From Kingdonia uniflora (Eukaryota; Streptophyta; Magnoliopsida; Ranunculales; Circaeasteraceae): 64,000 nucleotides of DNA. A program made the position numbers and the translations under genes. Shown here one piece after another: positions 45,098 through 56,340 of this stretch (within the stretch, counting starts at the first letter, position 1; every line of letters starts with the position of its first letter). The notes under the pieces are model-generated. The model ran no database searches. It saw only the letters and a program-made list of their open reading frames with translations, and was not told where the DNA came from. The stretch lies in assembly GCA_014058105.1 (NCBI GenBank), contig JACGCM010000357.1:1-64000 (forward strand), read 5' to 3'.

Positions 45098-45126
<29 letters not shown>
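43740..45126 (+). mobile_element. LINE fragment with 3' A-rich tail
   Basis: The plus frame at 43817-44215 contains FKFRKSRFILILFVEDGRGW, resembling LINE ORF1-like proteins of plants. 44247-44603 continues in another frame. At about 44800-44990 AIWLERNARKFEGKEKS and ALILWWSKVA match the C-terminal end of LINE ORF2. The element ends with repeated AAATAAAAAT units (45096-45126). The RT core is missing, so it is internally deleted. Confidence 0.55.
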
Positions 45127-45128
<2 letters not shown>

Positions 45129-45717
45129 CTTTCACTTTTAACGCATGTTGTCATACATTGTTGTTTCATTAATAGATTATCCTCCTGTTATTTTCTTCTT
45201 TTTTATGGATGCATTCAATAATTCTCGAGGAATGTTGTTAATGAAATAACAAGTTTCTTGGTCTTTTGTTATCAAATCTCCCAAAGAAAATGATAGTAGA
45301 ACATCGTATTTCATTCTCCATCGTGCAAAGAATGGCATAGTCACTATTCCATGTCGTCTTCCTACAGTACTTGATTCTTTGCAGAGGGAATGCAGTTGAT
45401 TATCCTATTGTACCAAACACAGAACGAGAAGAACACCATAGCCACGAAACAACATACAAAATGCGAAGTACATCTAGGCCATTTTGTAACGAAGGAGGCT
45501 TCAATTTATCGGGAGATTATTATGTTGAAGATCATGCAGTCCATTTGGTCAATTTATCATTTGTATCAAATTGCGAAGTGTTGAAACCAAGCTTTCATTG
45601 TTTATAATGAGATATTTGCCATGTGTTACTACCGAGATTTTTCCTTACCGTCAATGTTTAGCTATCTTTATCCACATGATATTTCTTTTTCTGTTAGCTT
45701 GATATATATCTTTTTAG
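45127..45717. other. Gene-free upstream region of the ABCF chimera
   Basis: No NPF N-terminal exon could be read here. A pyrimidine-rich stretch ending CTTTTTAG (about 45708-45717) serves as acceptor for the exon at 45718. Confidence 0.35.
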
Positions 45718-45821
45718 GGGATAAAAACTCAGTTATTCCTATTTGATGTCACCTCATCATGGCAGAGTTATTTTGAAAACACTGGATTGGATGGGACTGA
45801 AGCTCTACATGTAACCCAGCA
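45718..45821 (+). CDS. Upstream exon of the NPF-ABCF4 chimera
   Basis: The acceptor TATATATCTTTTTAG precedes it and a strong donor GTAAGTAA follows. The 104-nt exon is open in phase 0 and ends phase 2, joining in frame to the exon at 46024. The joined reading passes through GTEALHVTQQ and [13 protein letters not shown]. This resembles the VTQVEE.K.LLRLLPIW stretch found in the middle of plant NRT1/PTR (NPF) transporters. Exons further upstream were not found. Confidence 0.5.
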
Positions 45822-46023
45822 GTAAGTAACCTTTAGTTACCACTAATGATGTAATTTTGTGTCATTGCTGCCCTTATTAAAGGTATCAAGGTTTCTTCGC
45901 TTAGTTTTTTCGCATGTTGTAAATTGCTGTATTTGGTTTTTAAAGTCGTATTGCTAGGTATATTTTCAAGTTCCTTTTTTCTTTCAATTATTCCCCGTTT
46001 GCTAATCTGTGCTACTTATGCAG

Positions 46024-48571
46024 GAAAGAGTTTCATTTTTTGCTCAGACTCTTGCCATTATGGTTTATCGGCACTTTTACGTTCTTTGGATTTTTCCGTA
46101 CAATTGCTGATTCACGCAATAACTCAAAGACTAAGTTGAGACATATATCAGACTACACGGACATATGGTTTTCTGTCCCCACTTTCCTCATCTGTGCTAC
46201 TCTATCGTACTTGGTCAAAAACAAGGGACCAAGATGGTTTGCATTTAAAATAGGGTTCTTCTTCCTAGTATCTTCCACTGTTATTGGATTCCTGTCCATT
46301 ATAGAGGACATCATTGGAAATATACCTTCTGGAGACTTGTATCCAATAATGATAACATGCTTCTCCCTTTTGTTTGGTCCTCAGTTGCTCACACTTATCA
46401 TAGTCGTGGTATGGAAGGGTGCAAATTTTGGGTTAAGGGATTGGTTCGAGAACAAGGCGCCCCAATCCAAATTTGATTTGTGTATTTATTTCTGGACCGG
46501 GGAGTCGATGTTCCTTATCTTGGCCATGTGGTTGATCCGCTGGATCCGAGAAGGGGTATTTATTAACGATATCAATGCAAATTATAAGAATGTTTGGATT
46601 CTTTCTGCAGTATCGAATGTAAACTTTGTAGTTTTTGTTCTAAGCTGCCGGGTAGCGGGGCCCTACCTTTCTCCGCCAAATGAGGAAGACGATGGGTACT
46701 TTGAAGAAGAACAACTAATAAGCAGAAGCGAACGAAAGAAACCCGATCATCCCTACTTTTTTCCGCAAAATGAGGAAGACGATGGGTACTTTGAAGAAGA
46801 ACAACTAATAAGCAGAAGCGAACGAAAGAAACCCGATCATAATACATTTGAGCAAGCCAAGCAAAAGGCTGTTAAAGTTGATGGAAGCAACTTTACTATT
46901 GACACTGATAGTCAGTCTTCTTTTCTTGATGGTAAAGATAGAGCTGATCAAAATGTTCAGGGTGTGAAACTCCTGAATCATCTTGATAGATATGCTGCTA
47001 AGCAAGCTAACCAAAATGTTCTAATAGCTGATGGAGATGTGTTTACTGTTGCCATTGGTAGTCAGGCTTCTCTTGTTGGTGAAGATGAACCTGATGGTAA
47101 TGTTCAGGACATAACTGTTGATAGTTTTTCAGTTTCTGCTCGTGGCAAAGAACTTCTAATAAATACTTCGCTGAAAGTCTCTCATGGAAAGAGGTACGGT
47201 CTAGTTGGGCTCAATGGAGTGGGTAAGTCTGCGCTATTGAAGCTTCTTGCTTGTAAGAAAATCCCATTACCCAAAAATATTGACGTGCTTTTAGTCGAAC
47301 AAGAGGTAGTTGACGATGAGAGAACAGTGCTCGAAGCTGTTTTAGCAAATGAAAAGTTTATTAGGCTTCGTCAAGATGTTGAAGTTGATGGCAATGTAGT
47401 AGAGAAGCCCACTTATTGCCTTGATAGGTCAAGGGCTAGCGGTGATTTAGTCGAGGCTCAGGCATCAAAGATCCTTGCAGGTTTGGGTTTCACAAAAGAT
47501 ATGCAAGGACGTGCTACTAAATCTTTTAGCGGTGGGTGGAGGATGAGGATTTCGTTAGCTAGGGCACTTTTTGTGCAACCAACTCTTTTGTTACTTGATG
47601 AACCCACCAATCATCTTGACCTTAGAGCTGTGTTTTGGCTGGAAGAGTACTTGTGTCGCTGGAAAAAAACTCTTATAGTAGTTTCAAACGATCGGGATTT
47701 CCTAAACACTGTTTGTAATGAGATTATCCACCTCCACGATCTAAAGCTCCGGTTTTTCCATGGAAACTTTGATTATTTTGAGAGTGGGTACGACTGGAAG
47801 GATATGAACGAAAAGCTTAAGAATTATAATAAGCAGGTGAAAACTGTGAAGAAGACTGGAAACTGGATTCAAGAGAAAATCTTTGCAGCAAAGAAAGCTT
47901 TAATGAACAATTCAAAGGGGAATGTCGATGAATTTATGGCAGTGACTAAAAAAAAGTGGAGGATTTACAGTAGTGTGGAGTTTCACTTCCCTGACCCTAC
48001 CTTCCTCGGCTCGTCATCTTCGTTGCAGCTTATAGATGTTAGTTTTAAATATCCAAACTCGGTTGATTTTATGCTCACAGATGTTAATTTGAGTATTTTT
48101 ATGGGGAATCGTGTTGCTATTGTGGGGTCAAATGAAGCTGGAAAATCCACATTGCTCAATCTTCTTGCAGGTGATTTGGTGCCAACGGAAGGGGAAGCAC
48201 GTAGGAGTCAGAAACTAAGCATTGGGAGGTACTCACAGCACTTTGTGGATCTCTTGAGGGTGAAGGAGACCCCAGTCCTTTATCTTCTTCGGCTTCATCA
48301 AGACCAAGAAGGACTAAGCAAGCAAGAAGCTATAAAGGCAAAGCTTGGGAAGTTTGGGCTCCCCAGCCATAACCACCTTACTCCTATTGTGGAACTGTCT
48401 GGATGGCAGAAAGCTCGTGTTGTTTTCACGTCAATCTCTATGTCAAGACCCCATATTTTGTTGTTAGACGAGCCCACCAATGACTTAGACATGCAAAGCA
48501 TTGATGCACTGGCTGATGCACTTGATGAGTTTACTGGTGGTGTTGTGTTAGTGAGCATGATTCTAGGCTAA
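46024..48571 (+). CDS. Chimeric protein: NPF-like membrane half fused to ABCF4/GCN4-type ABC ATPase, frameshifted at its end
   Basis: After the acceptor TTATGCAG the frame runs about 848 codons. The first 210 residues hold about six hydrophobic segments and NPF C-half landmarks ([33 protein letters not shown]). From about residue 250 the protein is ABCF4-like. From the TTG at 46040, Walker A1 [11 protein letters not shown] is near 390, signature SFSGGWRMR near 495, Walker B1 [12 protein letters not shown] near 516, Walker A2 GSNEAGKST near 695, signature 2 LSGWQKAR near 786 and Walker B2 [10 protein letters not shown] near 806. ABCF proteins normally have no membrane domain and act at ribosomes; Arabidopsis GCN4 is tied to RIN4/14-3-3 and stomatal defence. 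Decay signs: H-loop 1 reads SND instead of SHD, signature 2 has Trp for Gly, and a 1-nt deletion near 48555 destroys H-loop 2 and the C-terminus. The ABCF4 part has no introns. Confidence 0.75.
46661..46840 (+). repeat. 90-bp in-frame tandem duplication
   Basis: Two copies (46661-46750, 46751-46840), almost identical, each encoding PY(L/F)(S/F)P(P/Q)[12 protein letters not shown] and the following [12 protein letters not shown]. It lies at the junction between the membrane half and the ABCF4 body. Few substitutions means a recent event. Confidence 0.85.
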
Positions 48572-48699
48572 TATCACGGGTCTGTAAGGTCGAAAAGAAG
48601 AGCAAAATTTGGGTTGTAGAAGACGGAATTGTAAGAGTTTATCCTGGAACATTTGAGGTGTATAAAGAGGAGCTACAAAGAGATCTAAACAGAGATTGA
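48572..48699 (+). pseudogene. Shifted C-terminal tail of the ABCF4 part
   Basis: In the +1 frame the sequence continues [20 protein letters not shown] and ends YKEELQREINRD-like, stopping at 48697-48699. This is the normal ABCF4 C-terminus, lost from the present reading frame by one missing base in GTGAG(C)CATGATTC. Confidence 0.75.
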
Positions 48700-50277
48700 T
48701 GGTTGATTATCTGTGTACATAGGTATTCCTGTTATCATGAATGACTATTTACAGCAATTTTGGAAGCACAGGCAAGAGCTGAAGGTTGACGTTGGAATTG
48801 CTGCTCTTTTCAGGTTTTAAGTGTTGTTGCGGTTTCTGTGCGGGGGAAATCTTTGGAATGGATTTATATTCACTGTTATCATGTCTTAGTGTATCTCCTT
48901 CTAGAGAAATTCATTTTTTTTTTTTTTTTTCCAACAAAAACATGCTTAGTTTTGTGGTTTGTTGCTTTTTCCCACATCCAATTTTTGTCTCTCACCTGTA
49001 ATACATTTGAGCAAGTAGATAATTCTAGGATTCCTACTTTAATTTCCTGTTCTATTACGCGAATTCTAATATGTTGCAGTGCATTCTGCCCTCTTTTTAA
49101 GATTTGCACCTTTCAATGAATTTATTTTTGTATGTTGAAATTTAATGGGTTATTGGAGCATCCACAGTAGATTACCTAAAAGTGTTTTTAGCGCTTTTGC
49201 CTCTCTAAAATAGCTTTAGGGAGGCTCTTGTTGATGCTCTAGGTTTTTGGTATTTAAAATTATGTATTCACTATAGTTAAAATAAAGAGGAGAAAGTGCT
49301 AAAAATCAAGTTTTTAGCGTCCTCAACATGTACTTATTTTGGGTTTCAAGACTCTCAACAATGAGGAGAGAGAAAGAAATTCTCTTTTTAACTAAAATCA
49401 ATATGTGAAAAATGTTTGGAAAAGTTAAAATTTCTATTACCCAATAGATTTATGAGATACTTATTAAACTTGTTATTTTGAAGAGTTTGGTTTTTGTAGG
49501 ACATTCAAATCTAATATGCACGTCATACCACTAGCTAAAATTATAGATGATCTATAGTGGATGCTCTCAGATGTGCGAGATTTAGTAATGTATTAAGGAT
49601 AACTGGACAACTTCTAAGGACAAATATTGCCCAATTTTTGTTTATTGATAACTGATTTTAAGAGATGATGGAGGTTTTAGTCAAAACAGTTTGAAAATCA
49701 GATCCATCTAAAAAAAAATTATACATAAGCTATTAAGTGAAATATTACTAACAATTTATATTAAATAAGAACCACTTGTACAATGTGATTATAGGCAGGG
49801 TTATTAACCAAAAAATTGTTCGACAATGCTATTGTTGTGAATCTAATTTTACCAATGTATCATATACATTTGGTTTATGCCCAGGATTTTTTTTTCAAGT
49901 TTGAAACTCCTACAATTCTTCAAAGTTACCCCAAGAGATAATTGTTTGAACCAGATAGAATAAATAAATAACAAAGGCGCTTAGAGATTTTGAACATAGA
50001 ATTATACCAAAAGTGCTTGGATATTCCACATGCAAGGATACTAGTATGGCAGTCAAACGTAGGGCCACGAAAGGCCGGGATCATTGTTTCTAAGGATAAA
50101 CCTAGCTGGCCTATCCTGGATATGTATAAATCTGAACTAGTTCAGTTTAATATGTTGTTTGGGTACTTGTATCGTAAACCAGTTCTTATAATTATTTTTA
50201 ACTTTTTCTAATAAAATACTCAAATTAACTTTGTTAAAAACATCAATACATGTACTCAAAATTATAACAAAATACTC
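48700..50277. other. 3' flank, AT-rich, containing a MITE
   Basis: Apart from the MITE at 49156-49566 no gene is supported. The frame at 49990-50211 shows no family signature. Confidence 0.4.
49156..49566. mobile_element. MITE with GAGCATCCAC inverted ends
   Basis: The left end GAGCATCCACAGTAGATTA and right end (reverse) GAGCATCCACTATAGATCATC form terminal inverted repeats around 411 bp of AT-rich sequence. No coding potential. No clear target duplication, so the superfamily is open. Confidence 0.5.
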
Positions 50278-50655
50278 ATCATAACTCGTGTATGCATATG
50301 ACATCAACTTCAACCAGACGGTGCTAGCAAAGAGCATTAATGTAATGCCGACCAAAACAGAAGAATCAAACCCAATAATCATAAACACTGGATACAATAT
50401 TATAGAGGTGGCAATCAGTACATAAAGACAAACAACAACCATCTCAGATATTAACTTATTTTGAGCAAACACTTCCACCATAAAAGCTGTAAGTGGAAAA
50501 ATAGGTAAGGTAAGACAACACATAAAAAGTGGCTATACTTCATTAAATTCTCGATGATAAGCCTACTGTTTACCGCGACAAGCACAACAATACATAGGTT
50601 GAATAAACCTGCATGACTTTGTTTAAAAGAATTAAAATGGCGTCGGAGCTTTTAT
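50278..50655 (-). pseudogene. DGAT1 fragment (diacylglycerol O-acyltransferase 1)
   Basis: The minus strand reads SSDAI, then after a 1-nt shift FKQSHAGLFNLCIVVLVAVN and SRLIIENLMKY. It then jumps to PLFMCCLTLPIFPLTAFMVE and ends near VWLKLMSYAYTSYD. This is the core of plant DGAT1, the ER membrane enzyme for the last step of triacylglycerol synthesis. About 20 residues between LMKY and PLFMC are missing, with no intron in their place, and the frame changes there. Everything after YD is unrelated. The catalytic C-terminal half (with the MBOAT His) is absent. Confidence 0.7.
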
Positions 50656-50902
50656 CTTTCTTTCCATAATTCCGTAAACATGTCTCATACACAATTTGCT
50701 AAAGAATAGCATAAGTGAGAACGAATTCGTCTCCGATAATACGTTTATTACAAACATAAATGAATCTATACTGCAAGAAATAAATCAATATTCAGATGGA
50801 TCAGATCACCCACGACGTACATCGGATAATACTAACCAAATAGTGCTAGCATTCTACCCATGAGCCTGACGACTTCTTTTGGTCTCAGAAACTCGGATAA
50901 AT

Positions 50903-51472
50903 TTACAACAATCTATTGCTTCTGTGGTGAGTCAATAAAAAGAATGTATATATGAGCGAAAATAATTGAGCTGACCTAGGAGCTGCAACAGTGACAAGTA
51001 CCAATAATGTCGTAATTATTGAAATAATTGTGTTGCAACCCTTAGGTCCAAGCCGACGTTGTACAAACCACGTCAGAAGAGCCTTCATCACACAATGGAA
51101 CAGTCGTCAGAATTAGGCGAGTCAACTTACCTCCTCCCCGATTAAATCGAGACCAACCACCAAGAAACTGATCCCTTCAAACAGCAAGAAGTAAAAATGT
51201 ATGCCTTGCGCAGATAACAAGCTTCTGGCTAATGCAGTTAAAAGAATAAAAGCAAGCACAAGTTCTTTCCTAAATAAACGATTTCGCTTCCTTTTCCCAT
51301 TTTTCTTTGTCATCTCTAATTTGCTCAGTTCAAGTAGACCTGATTCTGAAGATGCCCTATGCCAACTAGAGCTTACTCGCAAGAGGAAGAAAATAAATAT
51401 CAAATTGGCCTTTTGGGACATAGTAACCTTTGAGCGAAGGATGTCAAAAAAGTACAAGCGGAATAGTTGCAT
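50903..51472 (-). pseudogene. Unrecognised membrane-protein fragment
   Basis: Frames at 51122-51472 (a charged stretch SKLEMTKKNGKRKRNRLFRK followed by two hydrophobic segments, ending DLIGEE) and 50903-51091 (WFVQRRLGPKGCN, one hydrophobic segment) run in the same direction. A donor-like GAG|GTAAGT follows DLIGEE, but the gap to the next frame is under 60 bases. It may be part of a captured or decayed gene. I cannot assign a family. Confidence 0.3.
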
Positions 51473-51955
51473 CGGAACTAAATGCCAGCGATGTTGATGC
51501 TTCTTGTAAGCCTCATAGGACTCTAGGAGTTCACAAAAACATTTTACATCATGTCTAAAATTTCAAATCATGACTAAAGAATGGGTTTCTTACCATTAGG
51601 CACATCAGTTCAGATTGCAATCTGCAACATATAAAAAATACAAGAAATTAGCATAAACCAATCATCTTAATTGGGACTTATGAATGACGCAGATCCAATT
51701 CCTTTTGATTTAGTTCTCGAATTCATTCCTTTAACTGTCTCCTAGCATGGCAGCAATGTAAGCTAATGCATCGGCATGACGATTTTCTTGTCGAAGTAAT
51801 TAAGAGATCGATGCTTGTTTGAATTTGTTCATCTTCTCTTCGACCATGGCTGCATATCAACCATCTTTCTTAAGGTGCGAAACGTTTTGTTGTAATGATT
51901 GGCCGCGAGTAAAGAATCGATGTAAACTGCTATTTCTTCTGCTCTAAGAGTGAGT

Positions 51956-52915
51956 CACTACACCAAAATATTGAAATTGCCACAGTCTATATTTTATTTT
52001 TCCACAGATATATTCCATGGTATCCTTGATATAGAGTTTGTCCATAGCAAATAGCCTTTCTGTCCGTGGTAAATTTGATTTTTCCTTTCCCTCATGGCTT
52101 CTTCTATTGCTGGAGCTTGTAACTTAGATGAGATCAAAACTAGAGTCTCCCCATGCAATTTAATTATTTAAAACCATACATCTCGATCTAAAGTAAACCA
52201 CAAAATATGGATCTGAAACATTTCCATTTGAGAGTGGGAGAGTTGCACTAAGAGATCTCACTTGTATTTTCATGGATTCAATAAGCTTAAAGGTATGGCT
52301 AATTTCCATTAATCTACTTCTCTATCATCTCTAATTTTATGCATTTTGTTTTATTTACAATTTGGGCATCTATTAATCCGAGTTTAATTTATTGTTTCTG
52401 GGAGACACGGTGATGGAATGATTATTGGGTTTTATCATTTTAAGTTTATTTGGGGGGCATCAGAGTATGTTTTAAAACTTATGGATTTTGGTTCTATGGT
52501 GAATTTGGATTGTGAATTTCAGGGAAAAAAACCCCATTTTTGTTGATTTGCTGTATTTACTTGAACCCTTTTTAATGGTAAACTATAATTCTCTCCAATT
52601 TCTGGAAGGCCAAAGCCCTAAATATGCAAGCCACTATTTTTAAACATGCTAATAAAGTGTGAGAGAGCTTTTAAAAGAGCAACTAGCTAGCTGATAAGTG
52701 TCATAAGATATACGTAATTAGAAACCGATATACTTAAGAGTACTATAGGTAAACTTTCATTTGTTTATTTCTTTCCAAGTTATAGTACTACCAGTGAGGG
52801 TCCAGGGGAAGATGCTTAAGGATCGATTAGGGGAAAGTGTGGCTAACCTCCCAATAATAAAAAAGAATTCTTTCTAGTTATTGTAAATGTGACCTGAAAA
52901 AGTATCTGTCGCAGA
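51956..52915 (+). mobile_element. CACTA transposon left end (partial)
   Basis: CACTACACCAAAAT at 51956 matches the conserved tip of plant CACTA (En/Spm) elements. Subterminal CCACAG and CCGTGG short motifs follow for about 120 bp. The right end (..TTTTGGTGTAGTG) was not found. No transposase is visible. Confidence 0.45.
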
Positions 52916-53560
52916 CATATTGAGAACTAAAAACTAGTTTTACCTTTGTTTTATCTTATGTCTGGTAGAGTTCTTCGATTGAAAACTAGTATTACCTTTT
53001 TTTAAATCTCGGAGTATAATATCGCAGCCATATTGAGTGAGATGAAAGCTAGTTTTACCTTTGCTTTATATTATGATTGGTAGAGTTCCTCGATTAAAAA
53101 CTAGTATTACATTTATTTTAATCTCAGAGTATAATGTCGCAGCCATATTGAGTGAGATGAAAGCTAGTTTTACCTTTGCTTTATCTTATGTCTGGTAGAG
53201 TTTTTCGATTGAAATCACGCATTACCTTTGTTTTAATATCGGAGTGTAATGTCGCAACCATATTGAGTGAGATGAAAACTAGTTTTACCTTTGCTTTATC
53301 TTATGTCTGGTAGAGTTCCTCGATTGAAAACTAATTTTACCTTTGTTTTAATCTCAGAGTATAATATCGTAGCCATATTGAGTAAGATGAAAGCTAGTTT
53401 TACATTTGTTTTATCTTATGTCTGGTAGAATTTCTCGATTGAAAACTAGTATTACCTTTGTTTTAATCTTGGAGTATGTATAGAGTCGATCAAAGAAAGT
53501 GTTATCCTTGCTTTAATCGGAATAGAGGTCGATTGAAAGCTAGTATTACCTTTGCTTAAT
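52916..53560 (-). repeat. 115-bp tandem repeats in the 3' region of a Tat Gypsy element
   Basis: Units start at CATATTGAG at 52916, 53029, 53144, 53259 and 53374, a spacing of 113 then 115 bp, plus a partial unit to about 53560. Each contains GAAAACTAGTTTTACCTTTG, TTTATCTTATGTCTGGTAGA and TAATCTCGGAGTATAATGTC. They lie just 3' (minus strand) of the integrase end. Confidence 0.85.
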
Positions 53561-53729
53561 CTATGTATTATCTACGTAAGTAGAGAGTTGTGTGAGAAAA
53601 AACTTGAAAGTTTTCATTGAATAGAAAATGATATACATTGTATGGAGATAAAAATTTTACTTTTGGAATGGAAAAAACGAAAATTTGAAATGGAGTAGTA
53701 AGGGACTTAACGATAATACCGTTTTAGTC

Positions 53730-54800
53730 GCCTAGTGCTCCAAGGATTGGAGATATGAACTCCCTCATCGGTTATGAGGTAATATGATCCCAGGCTTGTG
53801 AGACCTATGATTAGGAATGGATCCTCCCAATTTTCAACTAGTTTCTCGGCATGAGGCTCTTTTCTGCGTTAACAGATTTCTCTAAGAACGAGATCGTTAA
53901 TTTGGAAAGTACAGTTTCTGACTCGTCTGTTATACGAACTAGCCAGCATCTGGTGATATCGACCTAGGTTAGCAATGGCGCGTTCGCTGGTCTCATTGGT
54001 CTAATTGAGGTTGCAAGCCAATTCAAACTTATTTTCTTCGTCAATTAGCTCATGATCTTTGACTGGATGATGGTATTCTAATAGAATGACGACTTTGGTC
54101 CCAGAGGCAAGAAGGAATGAGGTGCAGCCGGTTGATTAACGCAGAGTGATACGATATGCCTATAAGACATGAGGAAGTTCACGTACCCAGTTCCCTATTT
54201 TCTATGAGTGAAGCCTTTTCTTAAGTCCATTCACGATGGTTTTGTTGGTAATTTTGGCTTGGTCATTGCCTTGAGGGTAGTAGGGGTAGGATGGTGAGTG
54301 GATGATATTGTGTCTATTGAGGAAAGCTGCAACTTTTTCTCCAACGAATTGTAGCCCATTATCGATATGAATTAAGTAGGGGCATCCAAACCGAGTAATG
54401 ATGTATTCCCAGATAAAAGAGATGATCTATTCTTCTCTAGTTTGATAGAGTGGAACTGCCTCTACCCATTTTGTAAAATAATCTATAGTTATTAGTAGGT
54501 ATTGGCGGTTAGCTAGGGAATTAGGAAATTTACCGGCAAGATCGAGCGCCTATCTTTTGAATGGCTAAAACACATTGCTTGCATGTAGTTTGAGCGTAGG
54601 GGCGCGTATCATTTGGCCATGTCGTTGACATGTATCACATTTGCGTGAGTACTCTTCTTCTTGCTTACGCATGCCTGACCAGAATTCTTCTTGTGTAATG
54701 GCTCTGTTTGCGAGTGATCGACCTACGGCGTGGGAGCCACAAGTCCCTTCATATAAATTACAGAGCATCTCATCTGCTTTCTTTCTATAGAGGCACTTGA
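53730..54800 (-). pseudogene. Gypsy integrase remnant
   Basis: The zinc-binding part at 54565-54768 has the HHCC layout (CGSHAVGRSLANR..CDTCQRHG). The catalytic core follows toward lower coordinates (DYFTKWVEA, FGCPYLIHIDNG, PYYPQGNDQAK). The C-terminal tail ends near 53730. Several stops interrupt it. Confidence 0.65.
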
Positions 54801-55454
54801 GGTAAGCCCCATGACTGAACGACGATATAAAAAAATATTTTGATTAGTGCAGCGCTTTGAGTTGTCGATCAGCTGTTGGCGCTCCTTTTGATCTGCTGGA
54901 AGGGGTCCTTTGCATTATTTGTCGATACCAAGGAAGGTTAGGAATAGCTTTCACCAATCGTCGTCTTCCCCTTTATCGCCCCCAGTGTTGATCATGCATA
55001 CAAAAATACGATCAATGCTGGGGTTGATATTACTTTGATCTGGAAATATCGAGCTTTTATTCCCAAGACCCCGGTTAGATATGCCAAGGAATCGGCGGGT
55101 CTGTTTTCACCCGAGGAAGATAATCAAAAGTTGCTTGCTCGAACTTACTCATCCTATCTGCAATGAAGGCTGCGCATTATATCATCTTGCAATTCTTCTT
55201 GTATTGCTCAAAGTAATGGTGGACGATGAGTACGAAATCTATGTAAATTAAAAGTTTTGTAACGCCAACTCAAGTGCGAGGTCGATTCTATAAATGAGAG
55301 CTTTGTATTCGGTGACATTGTTGGAGGCTTCAAAATCCAAGCTGATTGATTTTTTAATTCTTCCGTTAGAAGGTGTAATCAATACGATTCCAATTCCTAA
55401 CCCTGCGGGTCCTGCTGATCAATATGTATGAAGTCTCCACCCTTTCCTTAAAAT

Positions 55455-55959
55455 CTATTTAGCTGACTCGTCAAATGCTTTGGGGGGTGTATCTTCTAAA
55501 ATTTCATCTGCAAGGTCAGGATTGTGCTCCACCCACCTGGGATCTTCTATTGGAAAATCTATAAGAAAATCGGTAATGGCCTGACTCTTTTTGGAATGAC
55601 GTTGTTCGAACTTGATGTCATGTTCTCCCAAACTAACTGACCATTTTTGCACTCTCTTTGATTTTTTCTTTCTTGGGCAGAACCTCCCAAAGTGGGTAAT
55701 TCGTCATGACTTTGACTGAATGAGCTTGAAAGTAGTTCATCAGTTTCTATGAAGTGTAAACAAGAGTTAGAAGAAGTCTTTCAATTTTAGAATACCTCGT
55801 TTCTGCTAGAGTGAGGGTTTTGCTAATAAAGTATACTGGCTTCTTAATTTTAGCTTTAAGTCGAATGAGAACTGAGTTGATTGAAGTATCTGTAGCTGCT
55901 TGGTAGATTATCAGTTCCTCATTATCTATTGGGGTGCTCATTATGGGAGACCTCCCCAA
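55455..55959 (-). pseudogene. Gypsy RNase H remnant
   Basis: Frames contain IYQAATDTSINSVLIR, KKPVYFISKTLT and ETRYSKIERLLLTLVYT, followed by QKWSVSLGEHDIKFEQR. This is the order seen in the Gypsy-type RNase H domain after RT. A stop separates two parts. Confidence 0.65.
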
Positions 55960-56340
55960 ATAGGTTTTGAGATCTTAAGAAGATGTTGCGCATTCTAATA
56001 TCCATTGGACCTCTGTATTTGGTAGAACCTTTCCTCATTTGGTATAACTGTGAAGTAGTAGGAATAGTCAATAACAGCGGTCTGAAGAATTTGAAACGAA
56101 TCGGTTGATAGCGGCAATCTTGCCGACAAGTTTTTGGACGTCTTTCATCGTCTATGAAAATAGCATGTTAAGGAGAGCCAAAATTTGATCAGGATCGGCC
56201 TCAATCCCTTTATTACTGATAAGATAACTGAGGAATTAATCTAAATGTACTCCAAATTGATACTTATCTGGATTGAGTAGCATCCTGTAAGATTAAAGAA
56301 TGTTGAATATTGTGTTGAGATCTGTGATGTGGTTGGCTGA

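Noticed and set aside
45127..45717. Upstream exons carrying the N-terminal half of an NPF transporter
   Set aside because: Translations of this stretch show no NPF motifs; only the C-terminal half can be seen.
50278..52915. CACTA element capturing the DGAT1 and membrane-protein fragments
   Set aside because: The CACTA tip at 51956 is oriented so that the element extends away from those fragments, and no second tip was found on their other side.
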